Below are positions 42,490-54,800 of a DNA stretch of 64,000 bases, in pieces. This stretch comes from Hippopus hippopus. Lineage: Eukaryota > Mollusca > Bivalvia > Cardiida > Cardiidae. Under the pieces are notes generated by a model. That model saw nothing but the letters and a program-made list of their open reading frames with translations, had not been told where the DNA came from and searched no databases. The DNA is taken from contig OX328098.1 in NCBI GenBank assembly GCA_946811185.2, forward strand, positions 45,323,650 through 45,387,649, read 5' to 3'. Both the position numbers and the translations under genes were made by a program. Numbering within the stretch: position 1 is the stretch's first letter; the number at the start of each line of letters is the position of its first letter.

Positions 42490-44490
42490 TCGAGGCTTGC
42501 CACCTCAATATGTCCTTGTGTGCCAAAGAGTCCTCGTCATCTCAGTGCGTCCTTCTGTGCTAATCAGTTTTTGTCATCTTAAAGCGTCTTTGTGTCGTAA
42601 AGAGTCCTGGCCATCTCAGTGCGTTCGCCCGTCCTAAACACTTTGTTCTAGAGTGTCCTCTCCATCTCAATACCTCTTTTTGTCCGAAAGAGTCCGTGTT
42701 ATCTCTACGATTCCTTGTACCCTGAAGAGTTGTCGCTATTTGAATACCACTATGTGTTCTACAGGCTGCTCGACGTCTTTATGCGACCTTGAGTTCTAAA
42801 GAGTCTCGAGCATCTTTATGCGATATTGTCTCCGAAAGAGTCCTCGTCATCTCTCTACGTCCTCGTGTCCAAATGGGTCCTTGCCATCTCCATGCGACCT
42901 TACTTCCTGAAGAGTCCTCGCCATCTCAATGCCTCCTTGTGTTTTAAAGCTGTCTCGCCAACTCGTTGCGTCAACGTTACCTTACGTTTCCTCTTTTTTT
43001 TATACGTCCTTTTGTTTGGAAGACTCCCGCCACCTTTATGTGTTATTTTGTCCTAAAGAGTCCTCGCCATCTCAATGCTTCCTTGGGTTTTAAAGCCTTC
43101 TCGATTACTCTTTGTCTCAAAATTACCCTAAGTGTCCTCTCTTTTTACATACGTCATTTTGTCTTAATGGCTTCCTGCAAACTTCAAACATACTTTTGTC
43201 CGAAAGAGCCCTCGTCGTCCAAATGCAGATTTGCGTCCATAAGATTCCTCAACATCTCGATACGTCTTTGTATCCTAAAGACTATTGGCGATCTAAATGC
43301 ATCCTTGTGTCCTTAAGAGTCTTGGCCATCTAAATGCATCCTTGTGTCCTTAAGAGTCTTGGCCATCTCAATACGTACTTTGTCCTAAACAGTCCTCGCC
43401 ATCTCAATGCGACCTTGTGTCCTAAAAGGAGAGTCTTCGTCATCCCAATTCTTCCATATGTCCGAAAGGGTCATCGTCATATATTTGAGTCCTTGTGTCC
43501 TATAGAGCCCTCGCCTTCTCAATACTTCCTTGTGTCCTACAGAGGGTCCTCACCATCTCAGTGCTTTCCTGTGTCCTAAAGAGAGTTCTCAACGCCATCT
43601 CAATGATTCCTTGTGTAATAAAAAAGAGTCAACGCCATCTCAATGCGATCTTGTATCGTAAAGAGTCCTTGCTATCTCAATGCGACCTTCTTTCCATAAC
43701 AGCCTTCAACATCTAAATGCGATCTTGTGTCCTGAAGACACTTCGTCATCTCTATGTGTCTTTGTGTCCTAAAGAGAGTCCTCGTGGTGTCAATGCTTCC
43801 TTGTGTCCCCAAGAGTCCCCGCCGTCTCAGTTCTTCCTTGTGTCTTTTAACCTTGTGCCCTGAAAAATCTTTGCCATCCCAATGCTTCTTTGTGTCCTAA
43901 AGATTCGTCGTCATATCATTGAGTCCTTGTGTCCTAAAGCGCCGCCGCCATCTGTATGATTCCTTGTGTCCTAATGAGTCCTAGTCATCTCCATGCCTTC
44001 TTGTGCCTTAAAGGGACCTCGCCATCTTTATGCTCCCTTGTGTTTTAAAGAGCCCACATCATCTCTATGCTTCCTTATGTCCTTCAGACAGTCCTCGCAA
44101 TCTCAATGCGACCTTGTGTCCTGAATAGTCCTCGTCATATCTTTGAGTCCTTGTGCCCCAAAGAGAGTTCTCGCCGTCTCAATGCGACCTTGTGTCCTAA
44201 TGAGTACTCGTCATCTGCATGCTTCCTTGTGTCCTAATGAGTACTTCTCATCTCCATGCTTCCTTGTGTCCTATAGAGTCCTCGCCATCTCTAGGCTTCC
44301 TTGTGTCCTTATGAGTTTTCGTCATCTCAGTGCTTCCTTGTGTCCTTCAGAGCCCTCGTCACCATTGTGACCTAATGAATCCTGGTCATTTCAATGCTTC
44401 CTTGTGTCTTAAAGATCCGACGTCATCTCCATGCTTCTTTTTTTCTTATGAGTCCTCGTCATCTCAAGGTTTCCCTGTGTCTTAAGGAGT
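42490..44490 (+). repeat. 2-kb minisatellite, ~36-bp unit
   Basis: About 50 degenerate units of 'agtcctcgccatctcaatgc' plus 'gaccttgtgtcctaaag'. Open frames inside it are repeat-driven. Not a CRISPR array: there are no constant repeats with unique spacers. Confidence 0.88.
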
Positions 44491-44499
44491 CCAGAAATG

Positions 44500-45058
44500 T
44501 TCGACTTCAGTATGGTTATTTAACCTTTTACATGACGACAAAATGGTAAACCTGTCTGCATTAAAAGAACTTAAAGAAGACAAGCTTGGCCAAAAATGTA
44601 AGATTTGTCTGTGAATGGGTAGAAAACATTGTGGAAATAGAAAAAATTCTACTTACCAGAATTTTCTCTTTTCCCCAGAATGTTTTTAAAGGGGTAGATT
44701 TACGTAGGACCATTAAAATACAGGATTGTTTCAGGGCGAATATCCAAAAGATTGCTGAACAAGATCAGATAATGGGTGCTGTCGTATCTGTTCTGGGATT
44801 AGACTGCTGTCAAAATTCAGTTTATGTCCTCAATTTTCACCTCATGGTTTGATTTTGTTTTCACCTGTGAAAAGTAGTCGGTACATTTTTAATACCCAAA
44901 CAGTAGAGAAGAAGATCAGATCCCGAGTGCTGTGGTATATAACTTGGGATTAGACTGTTATAATAGCTGCTGTAGAAAAAAAAAGTTCAAGTCCACAATT
45001 TACCCCTCACAATTTGGTCTTGTTTTAAACCCGTGAAAAGTAGCCATTACATGTATAT
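44500..45058. other. Spacer with repeated 'agaagatcag' blocks
   Basis: Starts with a degraded family E copy (44520-44745). Then 'caattttcacctcat..ttggt' and 'gtagagaagaagatcag' motifs recur at about 44830-44970, 45270-45390 and 45450-45560, a diffuse repeat interrupted by a family A MITE. Confidence 0.5.
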
Positions 45059-45059
45059 G

Positions 45060-45271
45060 TTAACCTCTTTTTCCTGCTAAATAAGTTAAATAAAACTTTC
45101 AAGCCTAAAGTAAAAACCTAAATGATGCTATTTCGAACTTATTGGAAGCGGAGATATCTCCTTATCAGACAGGGTAGATTCAAGATCAGACTGAACGTTC
45201 TGTGCCGTCTGATCTTGATCTACATTGTTAGCACAAGGTCCATCGGTCGCGCTTAGCAGCCTAAGGGTTAA
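45060..45271 (+). mobile_element. MITE family A copy
   Basis: Full length, about 210 bp, bounded by 'ttaacctctttttcctgc' and 'agcagcctaagggttaa'. Confidence 0.75.
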
Positions 45272-45598
45272 TATCCAAACGGTAGAGAAGAAGAGCAGAA
45301 ACCCGATACTGTGGTGTCTTACCTTGGATTAGACTGAAAGAGTATGATGAGTGATGTCAAAATACAATTCATGCCCTCAATTTTCACCTCACAGTTTGGT
45401 GTTATATTTAAACAGTGAAAAGTAGCCAGTGCATGTACATGTTTCATACTCGAACGGCGGAGAAGAAGATCTGGTACCGGGTGCTGTGGTAGGCCTATCT
45501 AACCTAAGATTAGACTGTTATAATAACTGCTGTAAAAAATCAGTCATTGTCCTCAATGCTCACCTCAAACCTGTACTTATTTTCAGGAAGTGCGTCAA

Positions 45599-45827
45599 TT
45601 AACCCTTTCCCAAACAATCCCTGGTTTTTACGATGCTGGGAAAGAATGCTTTTGAAAACACTGTAGGAAAAGGAGAAAATGCTGGTAACCAGCATTTTCT
45701 CCTTTTCCCACAATGTTTTCTACCCTTTCATAGTCAAAAATCATCATTTGTATTACATTTAATTTGTCGTCTGCAAATGCTTTCAATTTGGTCTAGTCCA
45801 AAATTTTGTCGTTTGGGAAAGGGTTAA
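45599..45827. mobile_element. MITE family E reference copy
   Basis: About 228 bp, ends 'ttaaccctttcccaaacaat' and 'gtcgtttgggaaagggttaa' are inverted. Inside, 'aaaggagaaaatgctggta' meets its complement 'taccagcattttctccttt' in a near-perfect foldback. Family E is the commonest repeat in the window, and the COLGALT introns hold the most copies. Confidence 0.8.
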
Positions 45828-45843
45828 TACCGCAAAAACACTC

Positions 45844-46055
45844 TTAACTCTTATGCTGCTAAATTACGTCAAATAAAACTTTCAAGCTGACAGTAAATCC
45901 CCAAGTTTTGCTACTTCAAAGGTAGTTTTGGAGAAGAATATTTCCTTATCGGGCAGCGTAGATCCAAGATCAGACTGCACGTTCTGTGCAGTCTGATCTT
46001 GATCTACACTGTCCGCAAAAGGTCAGTGAGTCGCGCTTAGCAGCCTAAGAGTTAA
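45844..46055 (+). mobile_element. MITE family A copy
   Basis: Full length. The intact site reads 'gtgagtcgcgcttagcag', giving the empty-site version of the Polinton target. Confidence 0.78.
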
Positions 46056-46265
46056 CTCTTTACTAAACGTCTAAAATTGAGAGCATTAGGAGACGACCAA
46101 AAAGGATTATGACTCAAAAACTAAAATTTGTCTTTGGAATGATACAAAACATTGTGGAAAAAAGTAGAAAATGCTGGTTACCAGCATTTTCTCCTTTTCC
46201 CACAATGTTTTCAAAAGTCTCCTTCCTCAGGAATCAAAATCCGGGACTGTGTGATAAAGGGTAAG
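46056..46265. mobile_element. MITE family E copy next to family A
   Basis: Starts exactly where the family A copy ends ('gagttaactctttactaaac'), so the two share or abut a TTAACTCTT end. Confidence 0.65.
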
Positions 46266-46374
46266 CGCCTTCACTACCATGTCAAGAAGTTAGACTTTTT
46301 TTTCCAAGGTTTTAAAGTAGATTTCTACTGCTATTGAAGATGAATTCAGTCAAAGCCCAGCATCAGGTAGCGGA

Positions 46375-46440
46375 TGGCGTAGATTCAAGATCAGACTGTA
46401 AATTCTATACAGTCTGATCTTGATCTATGCCATCCTCAAA
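46375..46440. repeat. Core palindrome related to MITE A
   Basis: 'ggatggcgtagattcaagat' and 'tgatcttgatctatgccatc'. Confidence 0.6.
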
Positions 46441-46794
46441 AACAAACTTAAGTCGTCCTTGGTAGGGAAAGAGTTAATCCTTATCTTACAGTATACGACT
46501 GTTTTTTTTTTTATGCTTTTTGTGGGTGCAGATCGAGACCAGACTGCTCATACGTGCAGTTCGATCTTGATATACACACTTCGTATCTCAAACAGTGCCT
46601 CTTTTCCACGTAATATATTAACTTAATTAATAGAAATTCATTCGTGTTATGTAAGTCATATAGACTCAGCAGGATAAGATTTAATCTTGAATATCTTTAA
46701 ACATTCTCAATGAGATTTTTATTTGTTGTTTAAATTATAACCCTTTTGGTAACCACTTTTTTCAGCGCCATATATGTGGGCGAAAACTCAGGCT

Positions 46795-46865
46795 TTTCGG
46801 ATGGCATAGATCAAGATAAGACTGCACAGATTGTGGCGTCAGATCTTGGATCTATTCCGTCCGCT
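46795..46865. repeat. Core palindrome related to MITE A
   Basis: 'cggatggcatagatcaagat' and 'agatcttggatctattccgt'. Confidence 0.6.
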
Positions 46866-47424
46866 TGTTTAGTCAAGCCTATTAGATGAAACAAAATGTG
46901 GGTTTAAGTGAAATGTAGTTTCAGCGGTCGAAAGGAGTCGAGTTAATATATTTTGCGATGAAATGTGAATATCTCGAATATATTTACAATTTATGCCTCT
47001 CAGACATGGTTTAATGCTTGATGTTGTAAAATTTCTAATCCTATAGGTGTTCGATAATCTCAAAAGTTTCTACGAGCCGTCGGAAGAACTACTAAAATGG
47101 AATTGCAAGCGCAGGTTCTGATTGCAGTTAGACTCCATAGTATATTTGAGCCATGCTCTTGCAAAAGGAAGTTTAACGCATCTATGTGATGCATCATTCG
47201 TTAATCATGGATCAATAAAATCCATTTTGTCTGACAAGCGACTGAATCATGAAGTAGATGGACATGCAGAAAACTGACCAAAAGCAAAAAGTTTCGACCC
47301 ATATGAGACCAATATCATGCTGAATCCTACCAATTCTCGTAAACGACATATTTCGGGTACTGTTTTTTGAAAATATTCTGTTTCTGTAGAATTGTTTTCC
47401 CAATCGTATTGTCAGGCAACTTGA

Positions 47425-47716
47425 TTACAGATGTTGTTCTTGGCATCTTTTGTAAGATGTTCCATTATTTCGAGATTTACCTTTCACAATTTCTGTAATA
47501 ATCTCCTGTTTTTTTGTTTTTTTTTTACTTGCTTACTGCGATTATTCAATGCAAGGACTCGATTTCCGCAGATTCGAACTAGGTCTTCGAAAGATTCGTG
47601 CGAGTCATCTTTTACGTATTTTTCCGCTTCTGTCCTGGAGTCGTAGTTTGTAATAAGTAGATATGCATATTTTTCAACTCCAGGTTCGAACAAATCGAAA
47701 AATAATCTTTGTTAAG
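47425..47716 (-). pseudogene. GIMAP/AIG1-type GTPase fragment, frameshifted
   Basis: The minus strand encodes a stretch (FEPGVEKYAYLLITNYDS ... LVRICGNRVLALNNR) that resembles the part of AIG1/GIMAP GTPases around the G4/G5 region, where a '..CGNR...NN' signature is typical. After a long poly-A tract (about 47515) the frame shifts before the expected coiled tail, and no GxxxxGK(S/T) P-loop exon is visible nearby. GIMAP genes are numerous in bivalves. Best read as a decayed copy or a single stray exon. The family call rests on pattern recall only. Confidence 0.45.
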
Positions 47717-48021
47717 ACTCGAGATTTATGGTTGAATGACACGGGAGAGTCTTTGCCTTTAACCGGAAATGTCTGATTAGCCGTTTATTAAACATTTCAG
47801 TGTTCAACTACCCTACAGAAAAAGGCTTTTTAAAAAAATGTGAGCAAGAGAAAAAATGGTAAAGTAGACTGCAGCACTGATAAACTATCGTGGAACTAAC
47901 GACTTTTACACATAAAAAGTTCGAGAACATCAAATTTATTAAACTACCAGTTGTAGGCCTATATTCCGTAACTGTCCGATAGGGTTGATGCGAAGATCGA
48001 CAATAGGCCGCCAGTTTATCA

Positions 48022-48237
48022 GTTAATCCTTGGACTGCTAAGCGTGACTCATTTACCTTTTGTGGACAGTGTAGATCAAGATCAGACTGCACAGAACGTG
48101 CAGTCTGATCTTAGATCTACTCTGTCCGATAAGGAGATATTATTCACCAAAAATTAAGTTTCACGTAGCATTATATAAGGGTTTTTACTATCTGCTTGAA
48201 AGTTTTATTTTACTTATATATCAGGATATGGGTTGAT
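48022..48237 (-). mobile_element. MITE family A copy, reverse
   Basis: Same family in inverted orientation, from 'gttaatccttggactgctaa' to 'atatgggttgataac'. Confidence 0.7.
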
Positions 48238-48812
48238 AACATTACTATAACCTGATTGTTTATGTTGCTTCTCAGAGGCAATCCGTTCTGGTGTAACACC
48301 TAGCGTACACTCGAAATCGTAAACTTGGCTAAAGAAACTAACAAAACTGGTTTTTCTTTTGTTTTGTTTTGTTTTATCATTTGTGTAGATCTAAGATAAA
48401 TTTGCACGCGAGGTGAAGTCTGATCTTGATCCAATCTGTCCGTGCGAGCAACTTGAGCCGCTTCAAACAATTTAACCTTTTCCCTAACTACAAATTTTAG
48501 ACTCTTCTAAATTCAAAACATCTGCAGGCAACAAGTTTGAAATTTGTATTCATAAGCTTAATTTTACAGAATCGTAAAATACAGGGTGGAAAAGGAGGAA
48601 ATTCTGGTCACCACCATTTTCTCCTTTTCCCAAAATGTTTCTTAAGCTTGCTGCCTATGAGTCTTTAAAGCCAACGATTGTTTTGTTAAGGGGTTAAGGG
48701 TTTGTAAAGTTTTTCCGACAGCAATAGTACTTTGATCTTGTATTATTAAGTGGAGTGCTCGCCCTTGCAGGACTCTCTTTGCTAGAAAGCATTTATAGTC
48801 CTGTCTTTAAAG

Positions 48813-51800
48813 ATGGTGGACAAATGGTTGACGTGTAGGAAAAATAATGTAAACATGCGTTTTTCATCCTTATTGTTCACAATTTTGTGCTTCTATTTGT
48901 CACATTCTCAAGTAATTGATCCAAAAGTTGCAGACAGTACATACGACCACCTAACTCCCACCGTACTCGTCGCGACGCCTATTAGAAACAAAGCGCATCT
49001 GCTGCCTTGGTTCTTCGGACAATTGGAAAATCTGAATTATCCAAAGCAGCGTATGGCTGTATGGTAAGCTATCTCATTTGTTAATCTAGCTCTATAGGGA
49101 TAATCGATAGCGTGCATGTCGAGCGGACGGTGCCCACACCTTTTCCCCATAAGATTTACTTCACTGGTGTCAGAAGTGGTTGCCTAGACCAAAAGGGTCT
49201 TATGAACCAGGGGAGTGGGATAGCTTTAAAAATCACGAGGGGGAAAAGTATAGTAGTAATTGGTAACATAGATGTCAAGCAGTCCAGGTAACTCAGTGGT
49301 TACAGCACTTGCCCATTTAGCAAGGGGTCCTGGATTCCATTCACGCACAGTACAACCCACACATTTTATGCTAAGGATTTACCTAGAGCTTTCCAAATTT
49401 ACTAGTTTTCTGTTGTCATTTTTACAGTATTTGAACTCTTTGCCAAACAACCAAATTTTAAGATCGCCCAAATTAAAAGTATTTGCAGAAACAATACTAA
49501 AGTTGGCTCCAGTGATAGCATTCATCTCTAAAAGGGTAGAAAATATTGTAGGAAGAGGAGAAAATGCTGGTTACCATGATTTTTCTCCTCTTTCCACAAT
49601 GTATTCCATAGCTTTCTACAGGGTCATTAAAACTGGTAATTGTGTGGTGAAGGATTAAGCAAGTAACCTGTAGTAACCCTTTACCACACAATCCCGAGCT
49701 ATCAGTCATCTGAAAGAAGCCTTTTGAAAACAATAAGGAAAAAGGAAAAACTTCTGGTAACTTTGATTTTCTTCTTTTTCCTAACTGTTTTCTCAATTTT
49801 CAAAGCAAAGTTCATCATTAATTTGTTATCTTCAAATCACCTCCAGGATGGACAAGCTTTAAATTTTCTCCCAGGTTAAAAGTTAAGCAAGCAAAAAAGG
49901 ATTCCCTGACATGGAAAATATGTTTAAACATATCTGTACTCTGCAAGGACTTGTCTTAACCCTTTACTACACAATCACTAATTTGAATGACCCGGAGAAG
50001 GAAAGCCTTTGAAAACATTGGCAACCAGCATTTTCTCCTTTTCCCACAATATTTTCTTAACCTTTCAAACACAAGTCCAATCATTTTTGTCATACTGAAT
50101 TTGTCATCTGCATAATTTAAGCTTTCAATTTGGACTTGTCTAAAATTTCATCTGTGGTCAGAGTTAACTTTTTCCCAAACAACAGATTTTAGACTCTTTC
50201 AAATTCAAAATATCTGAAGATGATTAAATCAAAATTAGCACAATTGAGCTCTGATAGGATTGAAAATGTTGTGGGAAAAGGAGAAAATGCTAGTCGTCTA
50301 GCGTATTCTTTTTTTCCTATAAAGCTGCTTACAACAGGGTTGCTTAAATTCAGGATTGTTTGTAAAGGGTTAAGCAAGCAGAAATTGAGGGTACCTTAGG
50401 AGCTTGCTAAATGCTGGTTGGACGCTATTTCTGGATGCCTATTGCTTTATATAACAATGAATGAAGATTGCTTTTTGATTCAAGTATAAAAGCATTATTT
50501 GATATACTTTTAAGTTAGGTCCATCTCATGCCTAGAAATACTGTAAAACAAAAAATTCATCTGTAATGACTTTCCAGAAAACCATGAGATACACATATAG
50601 CATATACCACAATAGGGGTTGAATAGCAAATTCCAACAGTTAGTGATGCATGTATTCTTAAATCAGTAAGAGCTAAGAAAAACTTGCGTATTTTTTTAGT
50701 TCCGACACTCTATAAATTGCATAATAGGGCACAGACGTGAATATGGAAGAAATGATTTTTTTTTTAAGTGGGGGAGGCATTATAGAAAATGTCAAGAGTC
50801 ATAAGAGTTGGGACAGGGTTCTCATCTGACCCGGGACCCTGGTTTTGACGCTTGGAAATCCGAAATGACCCGTTTTTGATGCTCAATAAAATCTGCCTAA
50901 GCGTCAATCTGACGCACGAGATTATGGGCTAAAGAATCATATAAATTAGGTCGCATGCAATCAGCAGAAATAAAGACAGTAATAAGCTAAACATGATCAG
51001 TATCAAACATGAAAGACACATGCAGCTCTGTTTACCACACCTAATCAACCTTGCGAGTGGCGAGTCATTTGTGAAACGTGATAAAGGTGTTAATCCAATT
51101 ATCTGGTGTAAAGCGACTGGTTTTCAAGTTACCTGCTACCATAATTAACAATTTCATGTCAAAATATGCAGTAATTAATACCTTTTAAAAAAATTAACTG
51201 ACATGAAAAAAAGATCGCTGGAAAAAAAAACGTGAAAACCCATGACACAACAAAAGTCAGTTTGACATCGTCCAATCAGAGGCACTTTAAACTATCTTTT
51301 CATCTTTGATAACAAATTTAAACAATGAATTTACACTAATTTCTGTATAAAACAAGGAGTGAAAGCTAAAATCGCTGTTTAATAATGAGGGAAAGTTCAA
51401 AACTATGGTTGTTTTTGAAATGAAAATATGTAACAACCTATATGGGGGGGAGGGGGAAGAAAGCTGAGGTTGGGCCTTCTTGTCTTACAGTATTAGCTAT
51501 GGAACAAGTGTGTGGACAAAAAAAAAAGAAGACTAATATTTAAAGAAATAACACTTTAATTGGTGTGACTTTAATGTTCTCCCTTTTCCACAATGTTCTA
51601 AGCTGTGATAGATAGATCAAGCCGTTCCAGCCACATTTGAATTGTCATCTGCAAATGTCTAAAACATGATAGTCTAAAATTTTGTCGTTAGGTAAACAGT
51701 AAATAGGTTTTCTGTTTATTCATCAAGCTGAATTGCCTGCTAAGGCTGCTAGTTAAAATTCATCCATCCACTTCATTCCAACAAGTGTATTCATAAGATG

Positions 51801-54800
51801 AGGTATTTTCTTGTCTAATTTCTGTGCATAAATATAGAACATAACTTAAAAATCGACTTTATTTCACCCGTATTTCTCCATAATAGGCAAGTAATTTTGA
51901 CCCTTGGACATTTCTCTTTGACTCTGGAAATTCCATTTTGGCTCTTGAAAATTTAGGCCCAAGACTCAGTGACTCTTGGGATTCTGGACCTAGTGAGAAC
52001 CCTGTTGGGACAAACACATCTCTGCAAGTTTTACTAACTTTTTGTAAGCTTTGTAAACTGACTTGTAATAGACCAATATTATATGCAGATTAATTATGAA
52101 ATGAAACAGTGTTATGTTTTGTTTTTTGTTTTTCCCTTACAGGATTCACAGTGACCATAATTCTGATGACTCTATCAAGCTTATACGACAGTGGATTAAT
52201 TCTACAGAGCATCTTTACAACTCTGTTGAGTTTTCTTTCAGTGAAAAGTATGAAGGTAATCCTTCATTTTTATTTACTTATTAGAAACCGGGTAGAGCCT
52301 TCAGGAGGGTATTTGACTTGAACATTATTAGTCTAACCATTTCTATGAACATTACCGGTATTAGTCTAATTCTAGATTCAGACAGAAGCACAACTTCTGA
52401 TTGGCTAAGCATATGGTGTAGCCAGTCTGAAATGTTACTTTAAAATTGAGAAAATCCTTGAGAACGAGACTAAAAATATTCTTCAGAACAGTTTGAGAAT
52501 ACAAACTCTGGATATAGAAACTCCAGGAAAGCATGGATAGGTGCGCTGGCAACCACATTATAACTGAAACAATTTTGAAAATGGCGTAAAACATTTTACT
52601 AACAAATAAACTTACCGGTATGTATATATTCCTCAGTAATAAAGCTGACACAAATAGGTTTCATGCATACTGTACTCATGCACAACTACGTTCTTGTAGT
52701 TGATAGCTTTGGAAAACATCAGAGAAAACAAGAAAGTCTATTGTGACAAACAAATATACCGGTACATGTATTGCTTCTTTGCATACTGTTCTATTTTCAT
52801 TTAATGTTTCATTCAAATGATTGCCCTTTATTCAATTTGTGATACTTGTTTTTGAAAATAAATAATGTACAAATATTGGTTACAAAACAATTCATGGAAC
52901 ACACTTTAAAAAATTCACAGTTAAATCTTCACCAAAAAACCTGTGTTTAGGCGACCTTGATTATGATGGCTTTTGAAAACATTGTGGGATCAGGAGAAAA
53001 ATGAAGGTAACCAGCATCTTTTCCTTTTAGTACACCTGTTAACATGGACCCATTAACTGTATATAACCTAAAGATGATGATGCAGACATCTTGTTAGTCT
53101 GTCATTCATTTCGTGTGATTAATAGAATCTCACATGTTTCTGCATTATCATTTAAAATTAAACCTGTTGACTATGAAATATTTCATTCTCACCTAGACTC
53201 ACACCATATGATTTTAATCAGCTCATGTAATTTAAATGATGATACATGAAGACTCATTCAAGATCCTCTATTGATAGATAATTACATTATTTTCCATTTT
53301 ATTCAGCTTATCCTGGAGAGAAAGGACCATGTGATTGGACAGATACAAGATTTGATCATGTGATCAGACTGCGTGAAGAAGCTTTAAGGAAAGCCAGATT
53401 GCTGTGGGCAGATTACTTACTTGTAAGTACTGTTGACTTCTAACAGACTACATTTTTGTGTTTTGCAGCAGGCCACTTTTCAAAAAAATGTGGGAAAATA
53501 CAGACATTGCACAAAAAGAGCAATTTTTCTACTACAAATGTAATTAGCCCTTTACCAAACAGTCACATGTTTTAATGACCAAAGGGAAGAGGGCTTCTAA
53601 AAATAATGTGGAAAAAGGAGAAAATACTGGTAATCTGCATTTTCTCTTTATTTCCAACTGTGGTTTCCACTCTTACACAGACAAATCCCATCATTTGGGC
53701 CACATTTAACCTTTTACTACAGAAACCTGAGTTTTAACACCCTGACAGTTAAAAAAATTTTGAAAACTTTTTTGAGAAATGGAGGAAATGCTGGTAACCT
53801 GCTTGTAAGCCTGTATCTTGACTCAGTTTTGATGGGCATGTGGAAAACCTTTTAATTTTGTCCCTAGCTGAAGGGCATGGTTTACAACTAATTAAACTTT
53901 TGTCAACAAGTACATGTACTTTGTTTATTAGTGAATTTTGTGTTAACTATTCATAGAGGATATTTGGGTTTTTTTCGGTGAAAAATTGAAATTTATCTTG
54001 AGTGAACATCATTGGTAATATTTTCAGGAGTGGTGGGGCCACAAATAAAAATGTTACCAATGATGTTCACGAGATGAAATAAATTTCGATCTTTCATCAA
54101 AATAGACAAATATTCATTTCATGCTTCTAACTCCTTTTTTGTTGGGATTTTCATCAAAATCCAGTGTAGTTGGTTTTGGTAACTCCCTATGGTGTACTGC
54201 CCTCCACAGAAGAATGCATTATAACATTACATAAAGCATGAGAAATGTAGAGTAAATGTGCATGAATCACATCACATTTCCCTCTGGTTGAATAGCATGC
54301 AACTACTTCTGTTTCCACCTTCAATTGAAAATTTAGAGAATATGAAATTTGTATTTTTCACTGGTCGTAACCATGAAATATCAAACCATAATCCACCATT
54401 ATTTCTGGATTAACTTCAGAAAAGCATGAAGTAAAAAGACATATTAAGAATTGAAAAGCTGTAATATTATTGTTTTGCTTGAGTAAGTTACATATATTGC
54501 ATATGAAATACTTTCATGTGTTTTTCAGATGCTGGATGCAGATGTCATGTTAGTCAATCCAGACATACTGAAAATTTTAGTGGACCAGAAAAAGTAAATA
54601 TCTCTAGATAAAAAACACTTCATATTTTATTATAAGTTGTTTCCTTTTACCAGTTGCCTTACAAGTTAATTTTTTTTGTAAACTCTTTATGTAAATTACT
54701 GCCTAGGACTTCACACCTCAAGTTATTTTAATAATTACTAGATGACAACACTCAGACTTTGCCAAAGTTAAAGCATCTGCAGACAACATACCAAGTATGG

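Noticed and set aside
42826..43716. Several 70-116 aa open frames on the plus strand
   Set aside because: All lie in the ~36-bp minisatellite and consist of its repeated codons; no domain, start context or splice signals.
42490..44490. Possible CRISPR-like array
   Set aside because: Units are all degenerate versions of one sequence without distinct spacers, and this is animal DNA.
43000..48800. Searched for a third host gene between the Polinton and COLGALT
   Set aside because: Only repeats and the GIMAP-like fragment were found; no multi-exon frame with consistent splice phases.
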